Assembly: GCA_021801705.1 (NCBI GenBank)
Contig: JAJYXP010000072.1
Coordinates: 123,867 to 187,866 of the forward strand
Direction: 5' to 3'
Length of the DNA: 64,000 nucleotides
Source: Pseudomonadota bacterium
Lineage (GTDB): Bacteria > Pseudomonadota > Gammaproteobacteria > Burkholderiales > Sulfuricellaceae
In this document: positions 54,038-62,907 of the stretch, one piece after another
Layout: each line of letters opens with the position of its first letter
Numbering within the stretch: the first letter of the stretch is position 1
The notes under the pieces: model-generated
Database searches by the model: none
Seen by the model: only the letters and a program-made list of their open reading frames with translations
Told to the model about the DNA's origin: nothing
Made by a program: the position numbers and the translations under genes

Positions 54038-55273
54038 ATGAAAAACGCACACAACCCACAAAAGCATGGCCTGAAGCGACTAGCCTCTTGGTTTCTGGTT
54101 GGTAGTTTGTCTGCAACCCTTCTTGCAGGGTGCGGCGACAAACCCAAAGCAACGGAGAAAGACGCAAAGCAGCCCGAGAAAACAGAACCGGCAAGCAAAG
54201 GCGCGACAACATCTGGACAGGAAAAACAGGAAGAAAAGGGCGCCGAGAAGTTGCTTATCATGAGCGCCGAAGAATCTCAAAAAGCAGGCATCAAGGTACA
54301 AATACTGAAACTCCAGGAGAAAGTTGAACAGGCCGTGGTCACCGCCACCATCCAGGCCAACCAGGACAGGTTGGCGCATGTCGCACCACGGGTACCGGGC
54401 CGCATCATCAAGGTCAGCGCCAATCTCGGCGACAAGGTGAAGACGGGCCAGTCACTGGCGCTGCTCGATAGCATCGAGCTGGGCGAGGCGCGTTCGAGCT
54501 ATCTGCAAGCGGCGAGCGAGGCGGCGGTGGCGCAAGCCGGTTTCGATCGTGCCCAGCGGCTACAGGCAGACAATATCATTCCAGAAAAAGAATTCCTGCG
54601 CGCCCGTGCAGAGCATGAGAAAGCACGCGCCGCGCTGCGCGCCGCTGCCGACAAACTGCACATGATGGGGGTAAATCCGGAAAAACTGGCGGGCTCGACG
54701 TTCCCGCTCACTACACCGTTCGCGGGTACAGTGATCGAGAAGAAAGCAGTGCTGGGTGAACTGGCACCGGTTGACCAATCCCTGTTTACTGTGGCCGACC
54801 TGTCCACCCTGTGGATCGAAAGCGATCTGTTCGAGAAAGACCTTGGCAAGGTCAAGGCCGGCGCCCAGGCCGCCGTCACTGTGTCCGCCTATCCGGGTGA
54901 AGTGTTCAAGGGACGGCTCACCTACATCAGCAGCACGATGGACAAGGAAACTCGTACGGTCAAGGCGCGGGTGGAAGTGCCGAACCCCGACGGCAGGTTG
55001 AAACCGGAAATGTTCGCTACTGTGGCTATCGGCACCGGGGGAAGCGCCAAGGCGCTCAGCGTGCCGGAAGACGCCGTGTTGCTATTGCAGGGGCAACCGA
55101 CGGTATTTGTCGCCGAGAGCGGTGGGTTCGAGCCGCGCGCCGTGGAAGTGGGCGAACGTACCCAAGGGTATGCAGTGCTTAAATCCGGCGTGGCTGCGGG
55201 TGAAAGCGTGGTGGTAAGTGGTGCTTATGCCCTCAAGGCGCGCTTGCTCAAATCGCAAATCGGCGCTGAATAA
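54038..55273 (+). CDS. czcB: CzcB-type periplasmic adaptor (lipoprotein)
   Basis: 411 residues from ATG 54038 (the ORF open from 53753 overlaps czcC and is not used). Lipobox LLAGC near residue 29, a Lys/Glu-rich linker, then barrel-sandwich and hairpin domain (APRVPGRIIKVSANLGDKV, about 115-135), a coiled hairpin, PFAGTVIEKKAVLGEL and beta-barrel (LWIESDLFEKDLG). HlyD-family membrane-fusion protein linking CzcA and CzcC. Thirty bases after czcC, 12 before czcA. Confidence 0.94.
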   Translation: MKNAHNPQKHGLKRLASWFLVGSLSATLLAGCGDKPKATEKDAKQPEKTEPASKGATTSGQEKQEEKGAEKLLIMSAEESQKAGIKVQILKLQEKVEQAVVTATIQANQDRLAHVAPRVPGRIIKVSANLGDKVKTGQSLALLDSIELGEARSSYLQAASEAAVAQAGFDRAQRLQADNIIPEKEFLRARAEHEKARAALRAAADKLHMMGVNPEKLAGSTFPLTTPFAGTVIEKKAVLGELAPVDQSLFTVADLSTLWIESDLFEKDLGKVKAGAQAAVTVSAYPGEVFKGRLTYISSTMDKETRTVKARVEVPNPDGRLKPEMFATVAIGTGGSAKALSVPEDAVLLLQGQPTVFVAESGGFEPRAVEVGERTQGYAVLKSGVAAGESVVVSGAYALKARLLKSQIGAE

Positions 55274-55285
55274 AGGAGAGAAAAC

Positions 55286-58200
55286 ATGTTGAATAAAATT
55301 GTTGATCTCTCCTTGCGCTACAAGGTGCTGGTGCTGGTGGCATTCGTGCTGGTGGTGATGCTGGGCATAAAAGCCTGGCGCGAAGTGCCGGTGGATGCAT
55401 TCCCTGACGTGACGCCGGTGCAAGTGAATATCTATACGGAATCCCCAGGCCTGGCCGCCGAGGATGTGGAAAAACTGCTGACCTCGCCGGTGGAATCCGC
55501 CATGGCGGGACTCGCCGGCGTGGAGGAAATCCGCTCGGTATCGCTGTTCGGCCTGTCCTACGTGAGTGTCTATTTCAAGGATAGCATCGACATCTACTTC
55601 GCCCGCCGGCTGGTGGGCGAAAAGCTGATCGAGGCCAAAGACCGCATTCCTCAGGGGTATGGCGAGCCCAGCCTGGGCCCGAATACCTCGGGTCTGGGAC
55701 AGGTGTTCTGGTACACCATCGAAACCGCAGACAAGAAGTTGTCGGAAATGGACCTGCGCACCCTGCAGGACTGGAACGTTCGCCTGGTGCTGCGCACCGC
55801 GCCGGGGGTGGACGACGTGACGTCATGGGGCGGACAGGAAAAGCAATACCAGGTGCTGATCAATCCGCAAAAGCTGATCAAATACGGCCTGAGCTTCAAG
55901 ACCGTGATGGAGACCCTTGCCGCCAACAACCGCCAGGTCGGCGGGCAATATCTCGATATCGGGCAGGAGCAGTATCTGGTGCGCGGCCTTGGCCTGGTCG
56001 GCAACGTGCGGGATATCGGCAACGTGGTGTTGGCCGCCCGCGAGGGGACGCCGGTCTATGTGCGCGACGTGGCTGAAGTCAAGGAGGCGCCGTCCCTGCG
56101 TTCCGGCGCGGTGACCAAGGACGGCAAGGAAGTCGTGCTTGGGATGGCGTTGCAGCGCATCGGCGAGAACGCCAAGAACGTGGTGGACGCCGTGAAGGCG
56201 AAGCTCAAGACCGTACAGCAGGCGCTGCCGGCAGGCGTTGCCGTCAATACGGTCTACGACCGCACCGAGCTGGTGGAGAAGGCGGTCAAGACCGCGGAAA
56301 ACGCCCTGGTCGAGGGCTCCATCCTGGTGGTCATCATCCTGTTCCTGTTTCTGGGAGAGATCCGTTCCGCGCTGGTGGTGATCATCGCCCTGCCGCTGGC
56401 CATGCTGATCAGCTTCATCCTGATGCAGCAGTGGGGCCTGTCGGCCAACCTGATGTCGCTGGCCGGCCTGGCGGTGGGGATCGGGATGATGGTGGACGGC
56501 GCCGTGGTGATGGTGGAGAACGGCTTCCGCCTGCTCTCGCACCAGGCCGGCAAGGCGGTGAACAAGACGCACGTGATCCTGGAAGCAGCGCGGGAAGTGA
56601 TCAATCCGACCGCGTTCGCGATTCTGATCATCATCGTGGTGTTCCTGCCGCTGTTTTCCCTCACCGGGCTGGAAGGCAAGCTGTTCAAGCCGATGGCGCT
56701 CACCATCACCTTCGCGATGGTGGGTTCGCTGGTGCTGACCATGACGTTGGTGCCGGTCATGTCGGCGCTGATCCTGAAGCCCAAAGAGGAGAAAGACACC
56801 TTCATCGTCAGGTGGGCGAAAAAGCTCTATCTGCCGTTGCTGGATTGGGCGCTGGAGAACAAGAAAAAAGTGTTCTCCGGTGCGCTGGTGTTGCTGGTGG
56901 CGTCCGTCGCGTTGATTCCCTTCCTCGGCAAGGAATTCATGCCTACTTTGCAGGAGGGCGGCATCATGTTCCGGGTGACCAGCATCCCTTCCACTTCGCT
57001 CGACGAATCCATCCGTATCTCCGAGCGCATCGAAGCCGCGCTGAAAACCTTCCCCCAAACCACATCGTCCATGGCCATGATCGGGCGGGCGGAAAAGGGC
57101 GAAACCGCTGACGTGAACTACATGGAAATCCTGGTAAATCTCAAACCTCGTGACCAGTGGCCCAAAGCCATTTCCTTCCCCGATCTCTCCAGGGAGATGC
57201 AGGACAAGCTGGAACAGGTCGTGCCGACCGCTGTGATTTCGGCTACCCAGCCGATCCAGATGCGCGTCGAGGAGTTGATTTCCGGGGTGCGCGCCACGCT
57301 CGCGCTAAAGCTCTACGGCGAAGACCTGACCACTCTTGACCGCCTGTCCGGCGAACTCAAGGGTGTGCTTGGCAAGGTGCCTGGCGTCGCGGACCTGTCA
57401 CTGGAAGCCAACAAAGGCAAGCCGCAGATGGTGGTCAAAGTGAACCGCGATGAGGCGGCGCGCTTTGGCATCAACGCCGACGAAATCCTTGAGGTGGTGC
57501 AGGCCGGCATCGGCGGCAAGGCGGTTTCCACCCTGATCGACGGCGTGAAGCGCTTCGACATCCAGGTGTGGCTCGCACCCGATTTCCGCAATAGCGTGGA
57601 GGCCATCAACAACATCCCGATCCGCACCCAGAGCGGCGCGCTGATTCCCCTTTCCAGAGTCGCCACGGTGGAGTTGGACGAAGGTTATTCCTTCGTGCGG
57701 CGCGAGCAGTTGCAACGTTATGCCGTCATCCAGATGGACGTAAAAGGGCGCGACGTGGACAGCTTCGTGCAGGAGGCAGCGGCCAGGATCAAGAGCGAAG
57801 TGAAGATTCCAGCGGGCTACTGGATCGAATGGGGCGGCGCCTTCGAGAACCAGCAGCGCGCCATGGCCAAGCTGGCGCTGATCGTGCCGCTCACCATCGG
57901 ACTGATCTTTATCCTGCTCTACACGGCGTTCAATTCACTCACCTATGCGACATTGATCATCGCCAACGTGCCGTTCGCCACCATCGGCGGCGTGATCGGG
58001 CTGTTCATCACCGGGCAGTATCTTTCTGTGCCTTCGGCGATTGGCTTCATTGCGGTGTTCGGTGTTGCGATGCTGAACGGCATAGTGCTGGTGTCGTTCC
58101 TCAACGACCAGCGGCGGCAGGGTTTGTCGATCCGGGAAGCGGTCAAGCAAGGCGCGGCACTGCGGCTGCGGCCTGTGCTGATGACGGCTTCCATCGCCAT

Positions 58201-58372
58201 CTTCGGCCTGGTGCCGATGCTGCTTTCCAGCGGTGTTGGGGCGGAAACACAGCGACCACTGGCGACGGTGGTGGTGGGGGGGCTGTTCACCTCGACGGCG
58301 TTGACCTTGCTGCTGTTGCCGCTGATGTACGAGTGGGTGGAGAACCGCCGCGAACGCAAACAAGCGAAGTAA
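55286..58372 (+). CDS. czcA: CzcA-type heavy-metal RND efflux pump
   Basis: 1028 residues, 12 TM helices, HME family. VVMLGIKAWREVPVDAFPDVTP near the start; TM4 region LAGLAVGIGMMVDGAVVMVEN (Asp in the proton relay, DGAVVMVEN form as in divalent-metal HME pumps), LGKEFMPTLQEGG, and TM10-11 GVAMLNGIVLVSFLN. Exports Co/Zn/Cd-type divalent cations from periplasm or cytoplasm with proton import. Exact metal not decided by sequence. Confidence 0.95.
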   Translation: MLNKIVDLSLRYKVLVLVAFVLVVMLGIKAWREVPVDAFPDVTPVQVNIYTESPGLAAEDVEKLLTSPVESAMAGLAGVEEIRSVSLFGLSYVSVYFKDSIDIYFARRLVGEKLIEAKDRIPQGYGEPSLGPNTSGLGQVFWYTIETADKKLSEMDLRTLQDWNVRLVLRTAPGVDDVTSWGGQEKQYQVLINPQKLIKYGLSFKTVMETLAANNRQVGGQYLDIGQEQYLVRGLGLVGNVRDIGNVVLAAREGTPVYVRDVAEVKEAPSLRSGAVTKDGKEVVLGMALQRIGENAKNVVDAVKAKLKTVQQALPAGVAVNTVYDRTELVEKAVKTAENALVEGSILVVIILFLFLGEIRSALVVIIALPLAMLISFILMQQWGLSANLMSLAGLAVGIGMMVDGAVVMVENGFRLLSHQAGKAVNKTHVILEAAREVINPTAFAILIIIVVFLPLFSLTGLEGKLFKPMALTITFAMVGSLVLTMTLVPVMSALILKPKEEKDTFIVRWAKKLYLPLLDWALENKKKVFSGALVLLVASVALIPFLGKEFMPTLQEGGIMFRVTSIPSTSLDESIRISERIEAALKTFPQTTSSMAMIGRAEKGETADVNYMEILVNLKPRDQWPKAISFPDLSREMQDKLEQVVPTAVISATQPIQMRVEELISGVRATLALKLYGEDLTTLDRLSGELKGVLGKVPGVADLSLEANKGKPQMVVKVNRDEAARFGINADEILEVVQAGIGGKAVSTLIDGVKRFDIQVWLAPDFRNSVEAINNIPIRTQSGALIPLSRVATVELDEGYSFVRREQLQRYAVIQMDVKGRDVDSFVQEAAARIKSEVKIPAGYWIEWGGAFENQQRAMAKLALIVPLTIGLIFILLYTAFNSLTYATLIIANVPFATIGGVIGLFITGQYLSVPSAIGFIAVFGVAMLNGIVLVSFLNDQRRQGLSIREAVKQGAALRLRPVLMTASIAIFGLVPMLLSSGVGAETQRPLATVVVGGLFTSTALTLLLLPLMYEWVENRRERKQAK

Positions 58373-58428
58373 ACCAGAAGCGTGCGGCCTGACCAGGCCG
58401 CGCGCAATCACCAAACAGGAGAATCCGC

Positions 58429-58779
58429 ATGAAAGAAATCAAGGCTTATATCCACAACCACCGCATCGCCGATGTGATTCGCGCCCTGAAAGAGTCGGGG
58501 CAATGCAACGCGGGCGGAATGCCTGGCTGCCGCAATCTGTCCGTCATCCCGGTGCAAAGCCTGCTGAAGGCGGTGGATGCCAGGGAGCAGCATTATTCGA
58601 TCGAATTGGCCGAAGTGGTGATCAACGAATCGAAACTGGAGCTGATCTGCGAAGACCATCAGGTGGATGAACTGGTGGGCATCATCGAGCGCACCGCGCA
58701 TACCGGCCAGATCGAGGCGGGATGGATTTATGTGACCGATATCGTCCAGGCGATTCTTGTCAAGGGCATGCACGAATAA
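58429..58779 (+). CDS. PII-like protein of the metal-efflux type
   Basis: 116 residues, soluble. MKEIKAYIHNHRIADVIRAL at the N-terminus, a variable loop with CNAGGMPGCRN (two Cys), then LEVVINESKLELICEDHQV-like strand and GWIYVTDIVQAI at the end, matching the PII ferredoxin-like fold. It lacks the classical T-loop uridylylation Tyr context. PII relatives next to czcA/cusA genes form a separate group of unknown function. 57 bp after czcA, probably same transcript. Confidence 0.82.
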   Translation: MKEIKAYIHNHRIADVIRALKESGQCNAGGMPGCRNLSVIPVQSLLKAVDAREQHYSIELAEVVINESKLELICEDHQVDELVGIIERTAHTGQIEAGWIYVTDIVQAILVKGMHE

Positions 58780-58876
58780 GCGCGGCTTTGCGTCAAGCGC
58801 ACGCCCGGCTGTTACCCCAGGTGCGGCGGCGCGAATTTGTCATCTCTTTTAAGAGCGAACTGCAAAGGAGTAAATC

Positions 58877-59206
58877 ATGGGATTTTTTGAACGGATGTTG
58901 GGCAATTTAATGGGCGGCAGATTCGGAGGCCACTCCGGCGGCTATCAAGGCGGTCATCACGGCGGTTCCAAACATGGCGGCTACGGTGGTTATCCAGGAT
59001 CTCCGCAGGGCACGGGCCCAGGTGGCGGCAATCCCGGCAATCCCTGCCCCAAGTGCGGCAGCGCCAATGCGAGCAATGCGCGCTTTTGCCAGCAATGCGG
59101 CGCTTCCCTGTCGCCCGGTAAATGTTCCGGCTGTGGTGCGGCGCTGCCAGCGGGCACCAAGTTCTGCGGCCAGTGCGGAACGCCGGCGCGCGATGCCGGG
59201 GCTTAG
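58877..59206 (+). CDS. Gly/His-rich double zinc-ribbon protein
   Basis: 109 residues. N-terminal amphipathic MGFFERMLGNLMGG, a Gly/His/Tyr-rich stretch (GGHSGGYQGGHHGGSKHGG), then two zinc ribbons: CPKCGSAN...CQQCG (about 57-79) and CSGCGAAL...CGQCG (about 87-104). Strong ribosome-binding site AAAGGAG. The His-rich arm plus zinc ribbons suggests metal binding, and the position in a metal operon agrees; no enzymatic domain is seen. Confidence 0.85.
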   Translation: MGFFERMLGNLMGGRFGGHSGGYQGGHHGGSKHGGYGGYPGSPQGTGPGGGNPGNPCPKCGSANASNARFCQQCGASLSPGKCSGCGAALPAGTKFCGQCGTPARDAGA

Positions 59207-59249
59207 CAGCGCTTGGCAGCCATCCCAGTGTTAGGGTGAGGGGTGCTCC

Positions 59250-59972
59250 TTGATTCCATCGGGTGAGATGTTGCTGGTTCTCGCGTTTGTTCCCCTGGCC
59301 GGCGCTGCCCTGGCGGGGATCGGTGTGGGGCAATGCCGCATCAGGCAATATGGGGGATGGTTTGCCGCAGGCGCGGTGTTCGCTGCCGCCGGGGCGAGCC
59401 TCTTTCCTGCCATGACTGCGGCCAAGTCGGCCTTTGCCTTGTTGCTGGGCCTCTTTTTGGGATGCGTCGCTGGCATGGCCATTTACGCGCTGACGGAATT
59501 CTTATGGCCCCGGAATCTGGCGAACCTGCGAAGCAGTCGCCGGGAGATACGGAACGGGGAGAAACTCGTCGCAAATACCGTTTTGGCCGTGCTGCTCGTC
59601 GCCTTTTGCATTGGTGTCGCGTATTCCGCGAAGGTTGCCGAGTCCATGGCCGTGATGCTCTCCCTCGCCGTGGAACTTTTTTGGCTCGCCTTCGCGCTGG
59701 CAACCCCTGCTGTAAGGCTTACTGCACGCGCCACGATGGGATTGGCGCTCGCCAGTATTGTGTTGCTTGGCCAGATGGCGGGTATGGCGCTGGCCGAAGG
59801 ATTAACCGGGGCAGGCCTTGTCGCCAGCCTTGCTTCAGGATTCGGGGCGGCCCTGTATGTCGCTGTCCACCCGCTGCTTGCCGGTTTGGGCAAGGGCAGT
59901 GAGCCGCGTGCCTTGGCCACAAGTTTTTTGGCAGGGTATGGCGCAGCGCTGGCCCTTGTGGCCGTTGTATAG
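59250..59972 (+). CDS. Polytopic membrane protein, possibly a degenerate ZIP relative
   Basis: 240 residues, about seven TM helices and a basic cytoplasmic loop (LRSSRREIRNGEK, about 93-105). The TTG at 59250 is preferred over ATG 59268 because GAGGGG lies seven bases before it. The pattern WFAAGAVFAAAGASLFPAM and ASGFGAALYVAVHPLLAG resembles the LAFAAGV...LHLLPE repeats of ZIP transporters, but the His/Glu metal ligands of TM4 and TM5 are missing. Function therefore unknown; context suggests metal-related transport or regulation. Confidence 0.6.
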   Translation: MIPSGEMLLVLAFVPLAGAALAGIGVGQCRIRQYGGWFAAGAVFAAAGASLFPAMTAAKSAFALLLGLFLGCVAGMAIYALTEFLWPRNLANLRSSRREIRNGEKLVANTVLAVLLVAFCIGVAYSAKVAESMAVMLSLAVELFWLAFALATPAVRLTARATMGLALASIVLLGQMAGMALAEGLTGAGLVASLASGFGAALYVAVHPLLAGLGKGSEPRALATSFLAGYGAALALVAVV

Positions 59973-59996
59973 GCAAGAGGAGATGAACGAAAAAAA

Positions 59997-60437
59997 ATGG
60001 ATATCGGAACTGAACTTCTTTATGCGTCGCGCATGATTCTCGCTGCGCTGATAGGGGGCCTGATCGGCTGGGAAAGGGAGCTCCATGCGAGCGATGCGGG
60101 CATTCGAACTTATATGGGGATCGCAATAGGGGCTTGCGCATTTAGTTTGGTCTCTGTCCACGTGGCCAATGATTCAACCCGTATCGCAGCGCAAGTCGTC
60201 ACCGGCATAGGCTTTATCGGCGCGGGCGTAATTTTTCAGGATAAGGGGGGCGTGGTAGGGCTAACGACCGCCGCGACGCTCTGGGCCACAGCGGCGGTGG
60301 GCATGGCCAGCGCTTTCGGGATGTACGTGTTGGCGATCCTCACGGGAGGGCTGATTTTTGCCACCCTTGCGCTTCATCACCTACCCGGCTGGAAGCGGCT
60401 TAGCCAAAAACCTGGCAACCAAGACCATCCTGAGTAA
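59997..60437 (+). CDS. MgtC/SapB-family membrane protein
   Basis: 146 residues, four to five TM helices. LAALIGGLIGWERELH, AGIRTYMGIAIGACAF, GIGFIGAGVIFQ and GLTTAATLWATAAVGMASAFG are the MgtC/SapB motifs. It lacks the C-terminal soluble domain of true MgtC, as in the short form. Linked to Mg homeostasis or acid stress in other bacteria. Lies 24 bp downstream of the preceding membrane protein with AGAGGAG in front. Confidence 0.9.
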   Translation: MDIGTELLYASRMILAALIGGLIGWERELHASDAGIRTYMGIAIGACAFSLVSVHVANDSTRIAAQVVTGIGFIGAGVIFQDKGGVVGLTTAATLWATAAVGMASAFGMYVLAILTGGLIFATLALHHLPGWKRLSQKPGNQDHPE

Positions 60438-60504
60438 GCGGATATCGTCAATTGGCAGGGGCAACTTTTGTCATCGTTAAATCAACGATATAAGGAGCAG
60501 CATC

Positions 60505-62856
60505 ATGGCCGAAAAACTTGAACTGGATTTGTCTCTGGTTTTGCCGGATGTCCCCGATGAACGCGACGCCTGCGTGGGGCGGCTGACTAGATTGCTGCAA
60601 GCCGAAGGCTTGGAAAAGGTACACCTGGTCCGCGAAGACGGCGGCGCCCGCCTGTGCCTGCACTACGACCCGCAGCAGTTCAGCGTGAGCCGGGTGCGCG
60701 AGCTGGCGCAAGCGGCCGGGGCCAAGCTCGGCAACCACTATCGTCACGAGAGCCTGCGTATCGACGGCATGGACTGCCCCACCTGTGCCACGGTGATCGA
60801 GCATGCCCTGCAACGCACGGACGGCGTGCTGGAGGCTTCGGTGAGCTACGCCGCCGAACGCCTGCGCCTGGAATTCGACAGCGAGAAAATCGAGCGCCCG
60901 GCGATTGTCCGGCGCATCGAGGCACTGGGCTATGCCGTGCTGGAAGAAGGCCGCGAGGCTGGATGGTTCGCCGAGCATCGGGAGCTCATTTTCAGCGACG
61001 TGGCCGGCCTGCTGTTGCTGGCCGGCTGGCTGGCGGGTCTCGCCGGCGCGCCGCGCAATCTATCACTCGGCCTGTTGCTGGGTGCGTACGCCGCGGGCGG
61101 TTTCTACACCCTGCGCGATGCCTGGCAGAGCTTGCGCAGCCGCCGCTTCGACATCGACACCCTGATGATCGTCGCGGCGGCCGGGGCGGCGGCGCTCGGC
61201 GCCTGGGAAGAAGGCGCGCTGCTGCTGTTCCTGTTCAGCCTGGGGCATGCGCTGGAACACATGGCCATGGACCGTGCGCGCAAGGCCATCGAGGCGCTGG
61301 CGGAACTGGCGCCCAAGACGGCCGTCGTGCAGCGTGATGCGGCTGAGATCGAGGTACGGGTGGAGGAACTGCTGCGCGGCGACCGGGTGATCGTCAGGCC
61401 CGGCCAGCGCATCCCGGCCGACGGCCAGGTGGCGTCGGGCAGTTCGGCGGTGGACCAGTCTCCGGTCACCGGCGAATCCATGCCGGTGGACAAGCAGCCG
61501 GGCGACAAGGTATTCGCCGGTACGGTCAACGGCGAGGGCGCGCTGGTCGTCGAGGTGACCAGGCTCGCGCGGGAGAGCACGCTGGCGCGCATGGTGGAGA
61601 TGGTGGCCGAGGCGCAGACGCAGAAATCTCCCACCCAGCGATTCACCGACCGTTTCGAGCGGATCTTCGTGCCCGTCGTGCTGGCGGGCGCCGCGCTACT
61701 CATCGTGCTTCCGCCGCTGTTTGGCTTCCCCTTTGCTGAATCCTTCTACCGGGCCATGGCAGTGCTGGTGGCGGCCTCGCCCTGCGCGCTCGCCATCGCC
61801 ACCCCGTCGGCAGTGCTGTCGGGCATCGCCCGCGCCGCGCGCGGCGGCGTGCTGATCAAGGGCGGCGCGCATCTGGAAAATCTGGGCGTGCTGACGGCCA
61901 TCGCCTTTGACAAGACCGGCACCTTGACCATCGGCAAGCCCAAACTAACCGATGTCGTCGCCGTCAGCGGAAACGAGGAACGCCTGCTGACCATTGCCGC
62001 CGCCGTGGAAAGCCGCAGCGCTCATCCCTTGGCGCAGGCGGTGGTGGCGGAAGCGAAAGGCCGCGGTTTGATCTGGAGTGAGGCTGGCGCGGTCGAAGCT
62101 GTGACCGGAAAAGGCGTGCGTGCCGAATTCGACGGGCAAAAGGTGTCCATCGGTAACGCCAGGTTGTTCGACGACGAAACCATTCCCGAGGCGATTCTAC
62201 AGCAGGCAACGCGCCTGGAGGCGGAAGGCAAAACCATCATGCTGATCCAGGCGGACGGCCAGTTTCTGGGTGTCTTGGCTCTGGCCGATACGCCACGCGA
62301 AGGCGTGAAGCAGGTACTGGAACGCCTGCGCCGCACCGGCATCCGCAAGACCATCATGCTCACCGGCGACAACGAACGCGTGGGCCGCGCCATTGCCGAC
62401 GCGGTGGGTCTGGACGAAGTGAAAGCGGGCCTGTTGCCGGAAGACAAGGTCAAGGCCATGGAAGAGCTCGGGCAGCGCTACGGCCAGGTGGCCATGGTCG
62501 GCGACGGCGTCAACGACGCCCCGGCCATGGCGCGCGCCACGGTCGGTATCGCCATGGGCGGCGCCGGCACCGATGTGGCGCTGGAAACCGCGGACGTGGC
62601 GCTGATGGCCGACGACCTGAGCAAGCTGCCCTTTGCCGTGGCCTTAAGCCGCGCATCGAGGCGCCTCATCCGCCAGAATCTGTGGGTGTCGCTGGGCGTG
62701 GTGGCGCTGCTGATCCCCGCCACCCTGTTTGGTTGGGCGGGGATCGGCCTGGCGGTGTTGATACATGAAGGTTCAACCATCATTGTCGTGGTAAACGCCT
62801 TGCGTTTATTGGCTTACAAGACTTCTTCCGTGGGTGAAAACTTCCGAAAGCAGTAA
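60505..62856 (+). CDS. P1B-type metal ATPase (P1B-4-like, with N-terminal HMA domain)
   Basis: 783 residues. N-terminal region (1-80) resembles a degenerate HMA, followed by a proper HMA with GMDCPTCA (about 90-97). Eight TM helices; TM4 has ASPCALAIATPS (SPC instead of CPC), DKTGTLTIGKP, SRSAHPLA, MLTGDNERVGRAIAD and GDGVNDAPAMA. The last TM pair has LIHEGSTIIVVVNALRLL. SPC plus HEGST is the signature of P1B-4 ATPases (Co/Fe/Zn/Ni efflux), which usually lack HMA domains; here one is present. Likely metal exporter of the island. Confidence 0.9.
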   Translation: MAEKLELDLSLVLPDVPDERDACVGRLTRLLQAEGLEKVHLVREDGGARLCLHYDPQQFSVSRVRELAQAAGAKLGNHYRHESLRIDGMDCPTCATVIEHALQRTDGVLEASVSYAAERLRLEFDSEKIERPAIVRRIEALGYAVLEEGREAGWFAEHRELIFSDVAGLLLLAGWLAGLAGAPRNLSLGLLLGAYAAGGFYTLRDAWQSLRSRRFDIDTLMIVAAAGAAALGAWEEGALLLFLFSLGHALEHMAMDRARKAIEALAELAPKTAVVQRDAAEIEVRVEELLRGDRVIVRPGQRIPADGQVASGSSAVDQSPVTGESMPVDKQPGDKVFAGTVNGEGALVVEVTRLARESTLARMVEMVAEAQTQKSPTQRFTDRFERIFVPVVLAGAALLIVLPPLFGFPFAESFYRAMAVLVAASPCALAIATPSAVLSGIARAARGGVLIKGGAHLENLGVLTAIAFDKTGTLTIGKPKLTDVVAVSGNEERLLTIAAAVESRSAHPLAQAVVAEAKGRGLIWSEAGAVEAVTGKGVRAEFDGQKVSIGNARLFDDETIPEAILQQATRLEAEGKTIMLIQADGQFLGVLALADTPREGVKQVLERLRRTGIRKTIMLTGDNERVGRAIADAVGLDEVKAGLLPEDKVKAMEELGQRYGQVAMVGDGVNDAPAMARATVGIAMGGAGTDVALETADVALMADDLSKLPFAVALSRASRRLIRQNLWVSLGVVALLIPATLFGWAGIGLAVLIHEGSTIIVVVNALRLLAYKTSSVGENFRKQ

Positions 62857-62907
62857 CGGCTGCACATATGGGAAATGCCTTAACCATCTCAGAACCGGAG
62901 AACCACA

